NCBI RefSeq assembly: GCF_048077055.1
Contig: NZ_CP182236.1
Location: 6,696,001 to 6,760,000 of the forward strand
Reading direction: 5' to 3'
Source of the DNA: Egbenema bharatensis
GTDB taxonomy: Bacteria > Cyanobacteriota > Cyanobacteriia > Elainellales > Elainellaceae
DNA: 64,000 nt
A model generated the notes under the pieces. The model had not been told where the DNA came from, made no database searches, and was given only the letters and a program-made list of their open reading frames with translations. The number at the start of each line of letters is the position of its first letter. The stretch's first letter is position 1. Made by a program: the position numbers and the translations under genes. This document shows, piece after piece, positions 33,724 through 41,811 of the stretch.

Positions 33724-34518
33724 ATGGAACGTTTTAACGAGTATCATTTAGACCCCCAGCAGTTCCCTTTCCTGAACCGACTGCAAGCAAACTGGCAAAC
33801 GATTCGGGATGAATTTACATTTTTTAAGAAAACGGCTTCCGAGGAAGAGCTGCAGTTCGCCCATGAGGTGATGGGGCCAAAGAGTAAAACTGTGAAGACT
33901 AAAGGCAATGCCAGATACAGCGCCTTTGGCGTTCTCTTTCAAGGTCTTTTGATTGAAGACTATATTCAAACCCATCACATTTCATATCCCCAATATCCAG
34001 GGGAGAATGTGCCCCAAAAAGCACTTGAGTTAAGAGAAACGTATTTTCCTAAACTCACTGAGGCGATCGCAGCCACCAATTCCAGCTATGACAATATCCT
34101 CAGGAATGTCTATTTTGGGACGTTTCATCCAGGGCTGGATGTGAAACTGCATGTGAACTATAACCTGCACACGAATCGTGGTTACTTAGGATTAATCGTC
34201 CCAGAAGGAGATGTGGCGATGAAAATTTGCCATGACAAACTCTACTGGCATGAAGGTGAATTTCTGGTGTTAGACCACAGCTATCCCCACTGTCCCCATA
34301 ACTACACGGAATACGAAAGAACGGTTCTGGTGGTTGATTTCTTCAAACCCAATCGACCCAGAAAAGACCTGATTCGGATGGAACAGGAATTCGTTGCGGA
34401 ACGAATGCAGGAGAATCCCTACAGTCTAGGGGTGTTTGGCAAGAATGATCAAGTTCAAGCTGAAGATTTTATCAAGTATGGTTTGGCTCATCAGTTGGAA
34501 TGGGATAAAGCATTGTAA
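33724..34518 (+). CDS. Aspartyl/asparaginyl beta-hydroxylase-domain protein
   Basis: 264 residues with an AspH-type 2-oxoglutarate/Fe(II) oxygenase domain (PF05118 type) at about 100-230. FGTFHPGLDVKLHVNYNLHTNRGYLGLIVP holds an iron-binding His, and the second ligand is in FLVLDHSYPHCPHNYTEYERTVLVVDFF. No signal peptide, so probably cytoplasmic. In secondary metabolism such enzymes hydroxylate small substrates or peptides; the substrate is unknown. Divergent from the amidohydrolase across 200-280 bp. Confidence 0.85.
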   Translation: MERFNEYHLDPQQFPFLNRLQANWQTIRDEFTFFKKTASEEELQFAHEVMGPKSKTVKTKGNARYSAFGVLFQGLLIEDYIQTHHISYPQYPGENVPQKALELRETYFPKLTEAIAATNSSYDNILRNVYFGTFHPGLDVKLHVNYNLHTNRGYLGLIVPEGDVAMKICHDKLYWHEGEFLVLDHSYPHCPHNYTEYERTVLVVDFFKPNRPRKDLIRMEQEFVAERMQENPYSLGVFGKNDQVQAEDFIKYGLAHQLEWDKAL

Positions 34519-34614
34519 GCTTAACGGTGAAGTTGTGCGGCGGCAGACAAGCTTGAACTCTCACCGACAACCTCTGTACCGTCCGCACCAACGCAGTGTT
34601 AGCCTGCGCCGCTA

Positions 34615-34959
34615 CTATGACGCAACTGCAAAATCTGTGTACTGTCGCATCTTTGGCTCATGAAATGCCAATACAATATCCTCTCTAGGAACCCCTGCAC
34701 TAACTAAATCAGTAGCGATACCGTCTTCAGTCCAATCCTCTTCAATCCAGAATTTACCATCCCTAATCCGCACATAGACTGTCATCCCAGTAACACGTTC
34801 TCCATTCTGCCAACCAAGATTCATCCATATATAGTGAGCTTTTGCCTCATCTACAATCAAAAAAGTCTCAATGTCTGGGTTAGGATGGCGGTTACTCAGT
34901 TCCACATACTCAGTCAGAATGCGCTTAATTAAATTTGAATACTCGATTAGTTTATCCAT
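34615..34959 (-). CDS. xisI: XisI family protein
   Basis: 114 residues typical of XisI (fdxN-element excision controlling factor): MDKLIEYSNLIKRILTEYVELSNRHPNPDIETFLIVDEAKAHYIWMNLGWQNGERVTGMTVYVRIRDGKFWIEEDWTEDGIATDLVSAGVPREDIVLAFHEPKMR. Its start overlaps the 3' end of xisH by 13 bp. XisH/XisI pairs are widespread in cyanobacteria, far more than the fdxN element, and a toxin-antitoxin or nuclease role has been suggested. No fdxN element is visible here. Confidence 0.93.
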   Translation of the reverse strand: MDKLIEYSNLIKRILTEYVELSNRHPNPDIETFLIVDEAKAHYIWMNLGWQNGERVTGMTVYVRIRDGKFWIEEDWTEDGIATDLVSAGVPREDIVLAFHEPKMRQYTDFAVAS

Positions 34960-35363
34960 TGCACAATCTCCTCTATCTCTATGTCTACAACAATGATTGG
35001 AAGTTGATGTTTATTGAGAATGAGCTGAGTTACGTCCTGAGTAAAAAAGGTATTGTATGCAACGTTGCTGATAGCGATGTACAACTTACGATCTGGGGCT
35101 GTTTCCTCTAGAAGGTAGCGATAGATGTCATACTGACCGAGAGCCTCTTTCAAGTCTTGTATTTTTGATGCGCCAATAAAGCTTTTCACTTCCACAACTA
35201 GCTTCTGCCCATCTCGTTCAGCCGCTATAGGACATTCAGCACCAAGATCGGCGTACAGCACAGTTTTTCGATATTGAATGACGTAAGGGTCATCTGTAAT
35301 CGACCAGCCATCTTTTATCAATGCGTTTTTTACCGCATTGTGGATGATGTCTAACTTGGGCAT
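34947..35363 (-). CDS. xisH: XisH family endonuclease-like protein
   Basis: 138 residues of XisH with a PD-(D/E)XK-type core: YADLGAECPIAAERDGQKLVVEVKSFIGASKIQDLKEALGQYDIYRYLLEE. The EVKSF motif carries the catalytic Glu and Lys, and the preceding acid is in AERDG. It overlaps xisI. An ISH3-like element inserted 135 bp upstream of its start may have separated it from its original promoter. Known to be needed for fdxN-element excision in Anabaena; the role in other strains is unclear. Confidence 0.93.
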   Translation of the reverse strand: MPKLDIIHNAVKNALIKDGWSITDDPYVIQYRKTVLYADLGAECPIAAERDGQKLVVEVKSFIGASKIQDLKEALGQYDIYRYLLEETAPDRKLYIAISNVAYNTFFTQDVTQLILNKHQLPIIVVDIEIEEIVQWIN

Positions 35364-35497
35364 AGTTTAAGTATAAGTCAGCCTATTCTTGGTCAGAATA
35401 TAACTCCAAATTAGTTTGCAAAGTATCAAGTCTAGGAGCGACCCACCTTTCGTGCCAGTAACTCACTCAATCTCTCTGAGTAAAACTTTTCCAAATT

Positions 35498-36757
35498 CAG
35501 TAGATCACAAACGTTACCCTGAGGCAGGAATAGAAACTACGTGGATGAGGGGAAAGCGACGCTCGATCGCATGGCGAAGAAACTCCAGCATCGTCTTTAA
35601 CCGAAAGTACTCCTGATAGACCCGTCGTCCCCCCCGACGTGTAGCGCTCAGACGAGTCCACAAAAGCCACACCCAGAGGTTCACCAAGATAAAGGCCAAC
35701 GCGACGAATAACAGACGTACCAGTGGATGCCGAGTGGTGGTGCGAATGCGACAGGCATTCTTAATGCGGTAACTGGTCTCAATGCCAAACCGGGCTCGGT
35801 AATGTTGGGGCAACTGTTGCGTGGCGACCTTGACCCGATAGACGACAAACAGCAAGTAGTGGATGCCGTGCTGGCGGCGAGTCCCCTTGCGATAGCGACA
35901 GACGACGGCCACCTGGCAGCTAACAGTGCCATAGTCCTGGCTCTTCAAGAGGTAGGGTGTTTGATAACTGCAACGCCCGTGGCAAAGGGCACGGGTGCCA
36001 CCCTGTTTACCACGAATCACAACTGGCATGATGAATGGCATCCGGAGCGCTTGCAACCAGCGAATCACTGGGACGCTGTAGAAGCCTCGGTCTAAGTAGA
36101 GCCGCTCCACCTTCACCCGCAACGGAGTCAGTCTGGACAACAGATAGCTCAGGGTTGCCACCAGGGTTTCTCCTCGCGCAATCGCATGAATCGCCAGCGT
36201 AACTCGCTGATGCCGACGGATGACATAGACCGTGGCATAGGCGAAGAAGGTCGTGGTGCCCGCTTTGGCTTGAGACCGGTAGAGGTAGGGTCGCACCGTT
36301 TCCTCAGCTGCACCGTAGTACGGAATCAGGTGCAGGTCAATCGCCAGACGATGGCGATGATTGGCAATGCGTTCGGGTAGGCGACCCTGTAAGCCCGCAT
36401 TCACCTGATCCTCCAGTTGGCTCATGTCGTCCAGCTTGTTGAGGTGGAAGCGAATGTCGTTACTGCTGGGCACTCCCTCCAAGACCTGACAGGTGGGCTC
36501 AATCGTATCGTGGCGACTCGCCGCCCATAGCAGAACACTGTAGATCTCCTGAGGGCTGTAGATGCCCTGAGTCTCCAATGGAATGCTTGCCAGCACATGT
36601 TCTAGGGCAGCATCCAGGGTCGCTTCATCCGTTAGCGTCAGCTCAGGGGATACTGAAGTAGGGTAGCTCTTCATGGCGAATTAGTTGAATTCTTCTAGCC
36701 TGAACCTACCCTTTTCCTCTGCTCATTGCTTCTCTAGCAAACATTTGTGATCTACTG
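35498..36757 (-). mobile_element. ISH3-like insertion sequence, copy 2 (1260 bp)
   Basis: Ends CAGTAGATCACAAACGTT (35498-35515) and the complement of CAGTAGATCACAAATGTT at the right (36740-36757), one mismatch in 18. It is flanked by AATT on both sides (35494-35497 and 36758-36761), a 4-bp target duplication. The inverted ends share CAGTAGATC(A/G)CAAA with copy 1 at 4555. Confidence 0.92.
35514..36674 (-). CDS. ISH3-family transposase
   Basis: 386 intact residues from ATG 36674, the same length as copy 1. Catalytic residues are placed in AIDLHLIPYYG, RLYLDRGFYS and RFGIETSYRIK. The reading frame ends inside the left inverted repeat region. Many substitutions relative to copy 1 (for example ALEHVLASIPLETQGIYSPQEIYS against ALDCLLEHLSLDMQGGYTLQDLFE) show these are separate arrivals or an old divergence. 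Confidence 0.9.
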   Translation of the reverse strand: MKSYPTSVSPELTLTDEATLDAALEHVLASIPLETQGIYSPQEIYSVLLWAASRHDTIEPTCQVLEGVPSSNDIRFHLNKLDDMSQLEDQVNAGLQGRLPERIANHRHRLAIDLHLIPYYGAAEETVRPYLYRSQAKAGTTTFFAYATVYVIRRHQRVTLAIHAIARGETLVATLSYLLSRLTPLRVKVERLYLDRGFYSVPVIRWLQALRMPFIMPVVIRGKQGGTRALCHGRCSYQTPYLLKSQDYGTVSCQVAVVCRYRKGTRRQHGIHYLLFVVYRVKVATQQLPQHYRARFGIETSYRIKNACRIRTTTRHPLVRLLFVALAFILVNLWVWLLWTRLSATRRGGRRVYQEYFRLKTMLEFLRHAIERRFPLIHVVSIPASG

Positions 36758-36805
36758 AATTTTGCTGGATCACATCCCTGATAAGGGTATTATCCAGCAT
36801 CTATC

Positions 36806-37096
36806 CTGTCACAACCTCAACCGCCCCGCCTGCTCGATCAAGTCAGGCAATCCATCCGGTTCAAATACTTCAGCCTCAAAACTGAGAAATCCTACGTTCA
36901 CTCCATCCGCGATTTCATCCTGTTTCACAATAAGCGTCACCCAAAAGATATGGGAGTAGACGAAATTAGGGCTTACCGCTCCCATCTTGCAACCGATCGC
37001 CCCTTCCCTCGCCATTCCCTATCACCCATTACCGATTACCCATTACCGATTACCCAAATCCGATCGCCCCAACATCACCAGAACGATCGGATTTGA
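36806..37096 (+). pseudogene. Integron-type tyrosine recombinase, N-terminal fragment
   Basis: Frame open from about 36806, reading PRLLDQVRQSIRFKYFSLKTEKSYVHSIRDFILFHNKRHPKDMGVDEIRAYRSHLATDR. This is the SAM-like N-terminal domain of the integron integrase group (IntI, XerC-like). Similarity ends at about 36995, after which repeats of CCCATTACCGATTA run on to a stop at 37094. There is no start codon in frame, and the catalytic R-H-R-Y part is missing. It begins about 50 bp from the right end of ISH3-like copy 2. Confidence 0.85.
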
Positions 37097-37114
37097 GAAC
37101 GCAAAACGGATAAC

Positions 37115-37363
37115 TTAAAGCGTCATCGATCGCTTATAGATGCGCAGAATCTCTCCCGGTGCTCTAGCAGTGGCTTGTTGAATCTGCCCATAGGGTAAAG
37201 GTCTAGACCAGTCTTCAACGCGACAAAAGCCACAATGATACAGACGCGCGATCGTAATTTCGACATCATCGGGTTGTCCAATGAACAGAATTTTCACCGA
37301 TCGGCGGGCAGCGGAAATCGGACGATCGCCTACCGGAGGCAGACCGAATCGTTTGTCAGACAT
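37115..37363 (-). CDS. Small conserved protein of unknown function
   Basis: 82 residues from ATG 37363: MSDKRFGLPPVGDRPISAARRSVKILFIGQPDDVEITIARLYHCGFCRVEDWSRPLPYGQIQQATARAPGEILRIYKRSMTL. The start follows AAGGAGATTCACAACTT, a good ribosome site, and MSDKRF is the natural N terminus; the longer upstream reading has no such support. The middle resembles a small alpha/beta domain. I do not recognise a named family. Its 5' leader is unusually folded (37385-37560). Confidence 0.7.
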   Translation of the reverse strand: MSDKRFGLPPVGDRPISAARRSVKILFIGQPDDVEITIARLYHCGFCRVEDWSRPLPYGQIQQATARAPGEILRIYKRSMTL

Positions 37364-37384
37364 AAGTTGTGAATCTCCTTGTGT

Positions 37385-37560
37385 TCCAGGGTTTGAAGAA
37401 ACCCTAGAGACAGGCTCCCAGCGTTGCAGACTGTGCGAGCCAAGGACTAAGAGTGCTATCATGCACCCTAGCCCGGACTAGCGGTCTTAGTCTGTGGTGA
37501 GGAGGTTGAGCGTATTGCTTGGTAGGCACGCTTGACCTCCGCTAGAGAATTCGTCTCTAG
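37385..37560 (-). ncRNA. Strongly folded leader: candidate structured RNA
   Basis: Within 180 bp upstream of the small gene at 37363 several stable stems stand side by side. (a) CTAGGGTTT/AAACCCTGG at about 37385-37410. (b) An 8-bp closing stem GACTAAGA/TCTTAGTC (37445-37452 and 37485-37492) enclosing two hairpins (GTGC/GCAC at 37453-37466, CTAG/CTAG at 37468-37481), a three-way junction. (c) A 13-bp stem, 37501-37513 with 37528-37540, with two compensated G-U pairs. (d) CTAGAGA/TCTCTAG at 37542-37560. The strand is uncertain. On the minus strand it would be a 5' leader of the small gene, a candidate riboswitch or leader; on the plus strand it lies over 300 bp upstream of the nitrilase-fold gene. 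No known riboswitch motif was matched. Confidence 0.45.
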
Positions 37561-37878
37561 GTGATCCAGCCATCCTTCAGCTCAGAGCAACCCATAAGAC
37601 AGCTATAGCTGAAAAGCGTAACATCAATCGATCGAGCAAATCAAGTCAAAATTGTTACGGTTCGATTGAGATCAAAGTAACTTAACAATCAGTCAAAGCT
37701 TTCGTACGGGTAGCCAGCACTGCCAACCGATCGCTACTGATACCCTCGATCGAGGTAGTAGAGGCGTTTGCAGTCCCATCAACCCGTCATCGGGCGATCG
37801 CTTGCTTAGTGCTGTCAGACAACCATCACCTCAAAAGATAAGTGCAAGAATATTGTGCAGAGCCAACTCACTTTAGAT

Positions 37879-38922
37879 ATGGAACACACTGCCATCACCG
37901 ATACCTACCGGGCACTCGCCCTTCAGCTCACCTGCCATGCCATCAACCAGGCAACCGATCGCCAGGAAGCCCGCAACATGATGCACCAGGCGATCGCCCG
38001 CATTAGCTCCCAAATTGCTGCCAGTCTTGCCTTTATTGGGTCTGACTGTCGGTTGGTGGTGCTGCCCGAATATTTCCTGACTGGATTTCCGTTGGGGGAA
38101 CCGTTTGCCGTGTGGACAGACAAAGTCTGTTTAGAAATGACGGGAGCAGAGTATGAGGCACTGGGGCAGATCGCGCAAAAGCATCGTATCTTTCTGGCAG
38201 GGAATGCCTACGAACTCGATCCGCACTTTCCCAAGCTGTACTTTCAAACCTGCTTTGTAATGGCTCCGAGTGGAGATGTCATTCTGCGTTATCGCCGGCT
38301 CAACTCGATGTTTGCGCCCACTCCCCATGATGTCTGGGATGACTATCTGGCGCATTACGGGCTAGAGGGCGTTTTTCCAGTGGCGAAGACGGAGATTGGC
38401 AATCTGGCGGCGATCGCCTCGGATGAAATCTTATTTCCAGAAGTGGCACGGTGTTTGATGATGCGCGGTGCGGAGGTGCTACTGCACTCTACCTCAGAGG
38501 TGTATGGCGGGCAGGCGCGATCGCCTAAAGACATCGCCAAGATCAGTCGGGCGATCGAAAACATGGCGTATGTCATCTCTGCTAATACCGCAGGCATTGC
38601 CCAAATTCCCATCCCGATCGCCTCTGCTGATGGAGGTTCTAAAATCATTGATTATCGGGGGCTGGTGTTAACTGAAACCGCTACGGGGGAAAGTATGGCC
38701 GCCTTTGCAGAAATTGATCTGGCAGCCCTGCGTCGCTACCGTCGTCGTCCTGGACTCACAAATTTGCTGGCTCGGCAGCGGTTTGAACTGTATGCGGAGA
38801 GTTACCGTCAGGCTCAGTTTTATCCCGCTAATACAATGCTCAATGGGGAAGTCGATCGCCAGCACTTTATGCAAACCCAGCAGCAGACCATTGAACACTT
38901 AGCCAATTTAGATGTGATTTAG
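37879..38922 (+). CDS. Nitrilase-fold protein with altered catalytic positions
   Basis: 347 residues from ATG 37879; a GTG at 37855 would add eight. The fold is of the carbon-nitrogen hydrolase type: LVVLPEYFLTGFPLG (catalytic Glu, about 64), FLAGNAYE, GDVILRYRRLNSMF and IGNLAAIASDEILFPEVARCLMMRGAEVLLHSTSE, ISRAIENMAYVISAN. Two of the usual three catalytic residues look changed. The Lys position reads RYRRL (Arg), and the Cys position in the usual CYD-x-x-FPE box reads ASDEILFPE, with Ser in place of Cys. This may be a non-catalytic or altered-specificity relative. Otherwise intact, and preserved at full length. Confidence 0.8.
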   Translation: MEHTAITDTYRALALQLTCHAINQATDRQEARNMMHQAIARISSQIAASLAFIGSDCRLVVLPEYFLTGFPLGEPFAVWTDKVCLEMTGAEYEALGQIAQKHRIFLAGNAYELDPHFPKLYFQTCFVMAPSGDVILRYRRLNSMFAPTPHDVWDDYLAHYGLEGVFPVAKTEIGNLAAIASDEILFPEVARCLMMRGAEVLLHSTSEVYGGQARSPKDIAKISRAIENMAYVISANTAGIAQIPIPIASADGGSKIIDYRGLVLTETATGESMAAFAEIDLAALRRYRRRPGLTNLLARQRFELYAESYRQAQFYPANTMLNGEVDRQHFMQTQQQTIEHLANLDVI

Positions 38923-39166
38923 GTCAGAATCGCCCTCATCCCTCCCCCTCTCTTAAAACACAATCCGTTGAATGCTGCGGATGGAGAAGTGACACAAAAA
39001 TCTTGACAAATCGGGGCGTGGTCAACCATGCCCTTTTCTATGGCAGTTTTTAAGCATAAATATCTCCCTGCATCATGGACTCTCCCGTTACAAATAGTCC
39101 ACTTCAGGGATAACTAGCTAGTGAAACGTCTAACCCCTCACCCCCATTCCCCACTCCCTCTAAACC

Positions 39167-40156
39167 ATGTCACTGCCATTCATCTCCATCATCATTCCTA
39201 CCTACGGTCGTGAATCCATTCTTTGTGAAACGATCGCCAATGTCCTGCAACAAACCTATGCCCACTACGAAGTGATTGTGGTGGATCAGACGGTGCAGCA
39301 TTCACCAGAAACGCAGGCTTATCTGGATCAGATGGCAAAAGAGGGCAAGATTCGTTTATTTCAGGTGAACTGGGCGAGTTTGCCAGGGGCGCGAAATTTT
39401 GGCGTGCGGCGATCGCAGGGGGATGTCGTGCTGTTTTTGGATGACGATGTGCAGTTACCGCCCGGATGTTTGGCTGCCCATGCTCAGAATTATGTGGATC
39501 ATCCTGAAATTGGCGCGGTAGCAGGACGAGTGTTCGATCGGATGAAGCTTGCCGATGCCATTCCCGGTTTGCAAATTGAATACTTACCCCCAGAAGCCAT
39601 GAACCCTGGCATTGCCTGGTATCACATTGATCTCGTCCACACCACCAAACCGCAGCAAGTCCTGACTGCGCGAGGCTGTAATATGTCCTTCCGCCGCGAC
39701 ATTTTCACCCAACACGGCATTTGGTTTGATGAACGATTTCGAGGCAGTGCTGTTCGGGAAGAATCCGACTTTTGCCTGCGCGTTCGCAAAACAGGATACA
39801 AAATCTGGTACGACCCCGCTGCCCACCTGATCCATCTGGGTGAAGAAACCGGAGGCTGTCACGACATCAGCACGCGATCGCTGAAATACCAGATCACCTT
39901 CTACCACAACCATTTCCTGATGGCTCTGAAAAACCTCACCCCTTTCCAGATCCTCCGCCTCTCCGCCAAACTGTTCGACTGCCACGTTCTCGGACATCCC
40001 CCCTGCTTCAAAAGCCCCTCCCCGATCAAAATCGTCACCCGCGCCTGCTTTTACACCGTTGGATTTTTCAGCACCCTGGGAACGTTAGTAAAGTCTCTGT
40101 GGGATAACGGTCAGGTTTATAGCCAGTTGGAGCAAGGACTGAGTGCTGAGGACTGA
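39167..40156 (+). CDS. Family 2 glycosyltransferase
   Basis: 329 residues. GT2 signature near the start (ISIIIPTYGRESILCETIANVLQQTYAHYEVIVVDQT), LPGARNFGVRRSQGDVVLFLDDDV with the DDD metal motif (about 90-95), and RGCNMSFRRDIF with ESDFCLRVRKTGYKIWYDP. The C-terminal third may associate with membrane (TRACFYTVGFFSTLGTLVKSL). It begins a three-gene run of sugar transferases on one strand separated by repeat-rich gaps of 180-280 bp, probably for exopolysaccharide or lipid-linked sugars. The substrate cannot be stated. Confidence 0.9.
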   Translation: MSLPFISIIIPTYGRESILCETIANVLQQTYAHYEVIVVDQTVQHSPETQAYLDQMAKEGKIRLFQVNWASLPGARNFGVRRSQGDVVLFLDDDVQLPPGCLAAHAQNYVDHPEIGAVAGRVFDRMKLADAIPGLQIEYLPPEAMNPGIAWYHIDLVHTTKPQQVLTARGCNMSFRRDIFTQHGIWFDERFRGSAVREESDFCLRVRKTGYKIWYDPAAHLIHLGEETGGCHDISTRSLKYQITFYHNHFLMALKNLTPFQILRLSAKLFDCHVLGHPPCFKSPSPIKIVTRACFYTVGFFSTLGTLVKSLWDNGQVYSQLEQGLSAED

Positions 40157-40168
40157 GTGCTGAGTGCA
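40137..40168. repeat. Heptamer repeat GGACTGAGTGCTGA
   Basis: The gene's own 3' end (EDQ region) and the first bases of the gap are built of GACTGAG(TGCT) units: GGACTGAGTGCTGAGGACTGAGTGCTGAGTG. This is the complement pattern of the CAGTCCT heptamers at 40291 and 41767. The stop codon of the GT2 gene is inside this tract. Confidence 0.7.
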
Positions 40169-40198
40169 ATATTTCTCCCTCTTTGATTTGAGATGAGC

Positions 40199-40230
40199 AT
40201 CTTGCCTGCCCAGTCAAACACTTCTGAGAT
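40199..40230 (-). repeat. Half copy of the interspersed repeat
   Basis: GCATCTTGCCTGCCCAGTCAA is the inverted core of the GGGCAGGCAAGATGC family without the CCCCACAAGAAT tail. It lies in the gap between the GT2 and first GT4 genes. Confidence 0.6.
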
Positions 40231-40290
40231 TTCATCATCACTTCATACCTCCCTACTCCTCACTCTTCACTTCCATCTTTCAAGCCCTAC

Positions 40291-40318
40291 CCTCAGTCCT
40301 CAGTCCTCAGTCCTCAGC
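40291..40318. repeat. CAGTCCT heptamer tandem repeat
   Basis: CCTCAGT repeated four times without interruption, ending just upstream of the GT4 start at 40335. It is a short tandemly repeated repetitive element of the kind known from cyanobacteria. Confidence 0.8.
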
Positions 40319-40334
40319 ACTCTCTCACTTTCCT

Positions 40335-41534
40335 ATGAAACTTCTCATCGCCAGCCACACCTACATCGTTAACCTCAACTGCGAAAAGTTTCGCCTCATG
40401 GCATCCCTGAAGCCAGATATTGAAGTGACGATCGCCGTTCCGAAAAAGTGGCGACCGGGAGGGGTGCAGAATCAGACGATCGAGACTCGGTTTTGGCAGG
40501 ATGGGTCGTTTCGGGTGGTTCCGGTGTCTAACCTGAGCCAGAACAATCAGGGGTTGCTGAGTTTTGGAGCGGAGATTATCCCGTTATTAAAAGAGTTTCG
40601 TCCAGATGTGATTCAGATGGAGCAGGGGGCAAAGTCGATCGGCTATGCTCAGTTGATTACGCTGAATCGGTTGCTGCGGTTGAATGCCAAAATGGTGTTC
40701 TTTACCTGGTGGAATTTGCCCTACACCTCTAAGTTTCCGGTGTCATGGCTGGAAGCCTATAACCTGCGTCATTCCAATGGCATTATTGCGGGAAATCAGG
40801 ATGGAGCCGAAATTCTCCGCGATCATGGCTATCAGGGTGAGATAGAAGTGATGCCGCAGTTGGGGGTAGATGAACAGTTGTTTCGTCCGCAGCCGCAGCC
40901 AGAACTTGCGGCAAAGTTGGGCATTCAACCGGATGAATTTGTGGTGGGCTTTGTGGGGCGATTTGTCGAAGAGAAAGGACTCCTCACCCTCTGCGATGCC
41001 CTGGCTCAACTGAAAGCCGAAACCCATCGCCCCTGGAAATGGCTCCTCCTGGGTCGCGGTCCCCTAAAAGCAAAGTTGCTTGAACAGGCAGAGCAAGCCG
41101 GAATTGCCGATCGCCTGATTTGGGTGGAAAGTGTTCCCCATGATGATGTGCCCCGCTATATCAACTTAATGAACACCCTGGTTCTGCCCTCTCAAACCAC
41201 CTACGGTTTCAAAACCCTGACGGCAGCAGGCTGGAAGGAACAATTCGGGCACGTTTTAATTGAAGCGATGGCCTGTCAGGTTCCGGTCATCGGCTCCGAC
41301 TCTGGTGAAATTCCCCATGTGATCCAGGATGCCGGACTGATCTTCCCCGAAGGCAATGCCCCTGCCCTCAAAGACTGCCTCCTGCAATTGATTTCCCACC
41401 CCGATCGCGCCATTGAGCTTTCCAAACGCGGATACGATCGGGCCTTGACTCAATACACCAATCGGGCATTGGCTCAAAAACAAATGCAGTTTTATCGGAG
41501 ATTGAGAGAGTCGGGAATCGGGAGTCGGGAGTAG
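40335..41534 (+). CDS. Family 4 glycosyltransferase
   Basis: 399 residues. GT-B fold: N-terminal acceptor domain from MKLLIASHTYIVNLNCEKFRLMASL, then the sugar-nucleotide domain with VGFVGRFVEEKGLLTLCDAL, PWKWLLLGRGPLK, WVESVPHDDVPRYINLMNTLVLPSQTT, and the E-x7-E-type motif in GHVLIEAMACQVPVIGSDSGEIPHVI. Such enzymes build cell-surface polysaccharides. The last codons before the stop are repetitive (RESGIGSRE), reading into a GGGAGTCGGGAGT stretch. It is second of three glycosyltransferases in a row. Confidence 0.92.
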   Translation: MKLLIASHTYIVNLNCEKFRLMASLKPDIEVTIAVPKKWRPGGVQNQTIETRFWQDGSFRVVPVSNLSQNNQGLLSFGAEIIPLLKEFRPDVIQMEQGAKSIGYAQLITLNRLLRLNAKMVFFTWWNLPYTSKFPVSWLEAYNLRHSNGIIAGNQDGAEILRDHGYQGEIEVMPQLGVDEQLFRPQPQPELAAKLGIQPDEFVVGFVGRFVEEKGLLTLCDALAQLKAETHRPWKWLLLGRGPLKAKLLEQAEQAGIADRLIWVESVPHDDVPRYINLMNTLVLPSQTTYGFKTLTAAGWKEQFGHVLIEAMACQVPVIGSDSGEIPHVIQDAGLIFPEGNAPALKDCLLQLISHPDRAIELSKRGYDRALTQYTNRALAQKQMQFYRRLRESGIGSRE

Positions 41535-41576
41535 GGGGCAAACCTGCTTTTTGATCAAGGAAATTTGCGATCGGCT

Positions 41577-41652
41577 TTAGCCAAAATTCCAGTGTTAACC
41601 AAATGTAGCCAAAATTCCAGTATTAGCCAAATTTAGCCAAAATTCCAGTGTA
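41577..41652. repeat. 28-bp tandem repeat, about 2.6 units
   Basis: The unit TAGCCAAAATTCCAGT-(GTTAACCAAATG) recurs at 41578, 41606 and 41634 with few changes, directly followed by an interspersed-repeat copy. No coding frame is seen across it. Confidence 0.85.
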
Positions 41653-41654
41653 TG

Positions 41655-41810
41655 AATGGGCGAGCAAGATGCCCACCCCACAAGAATTTTAATTTCCACT
41701 CCCTACCCTCTTCCTCACTCCCTGTACGGGCGAATCGCGATTCGCCCCTACCCTTTACTCCCCACTCCTCAGTCCTCAGTCCTCAGTCCTCAGTCCTCAC
41801 TCCTCACCCC
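41655..41810. repeat. Composite of three repeat types before the second GT4 gene
   Basis: From left to right: the interspersed repeat (ATGGGCGAGCAAGATGCCCA then CCCCACAAGAATTT, 41655-41690). Then a palindrome GGGCGAA-tcgcga-TTCGCCC with TGTAC/CTACC flanks (41722-41751). Then CAGTCCT/CTCAGTC heptamers (41767-41809) ending two bases before the start codon at 41812. The ribosome site of the next gene therefore lies inside a heptamer tract (CTCACTCCTCACCCCT), with no clear Shine-Dalgarno sequence. Confidence 0.8.
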
Positions 41811-41811
41811 T

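Noticed and set aside
4555..36757. The two ISH3-like elements as ends of a composite transposon
   Set aside because: They are 31 kb apart, opposite in orientation, clearly diverged in sequence, and copy 2 has its own AATT duplication.
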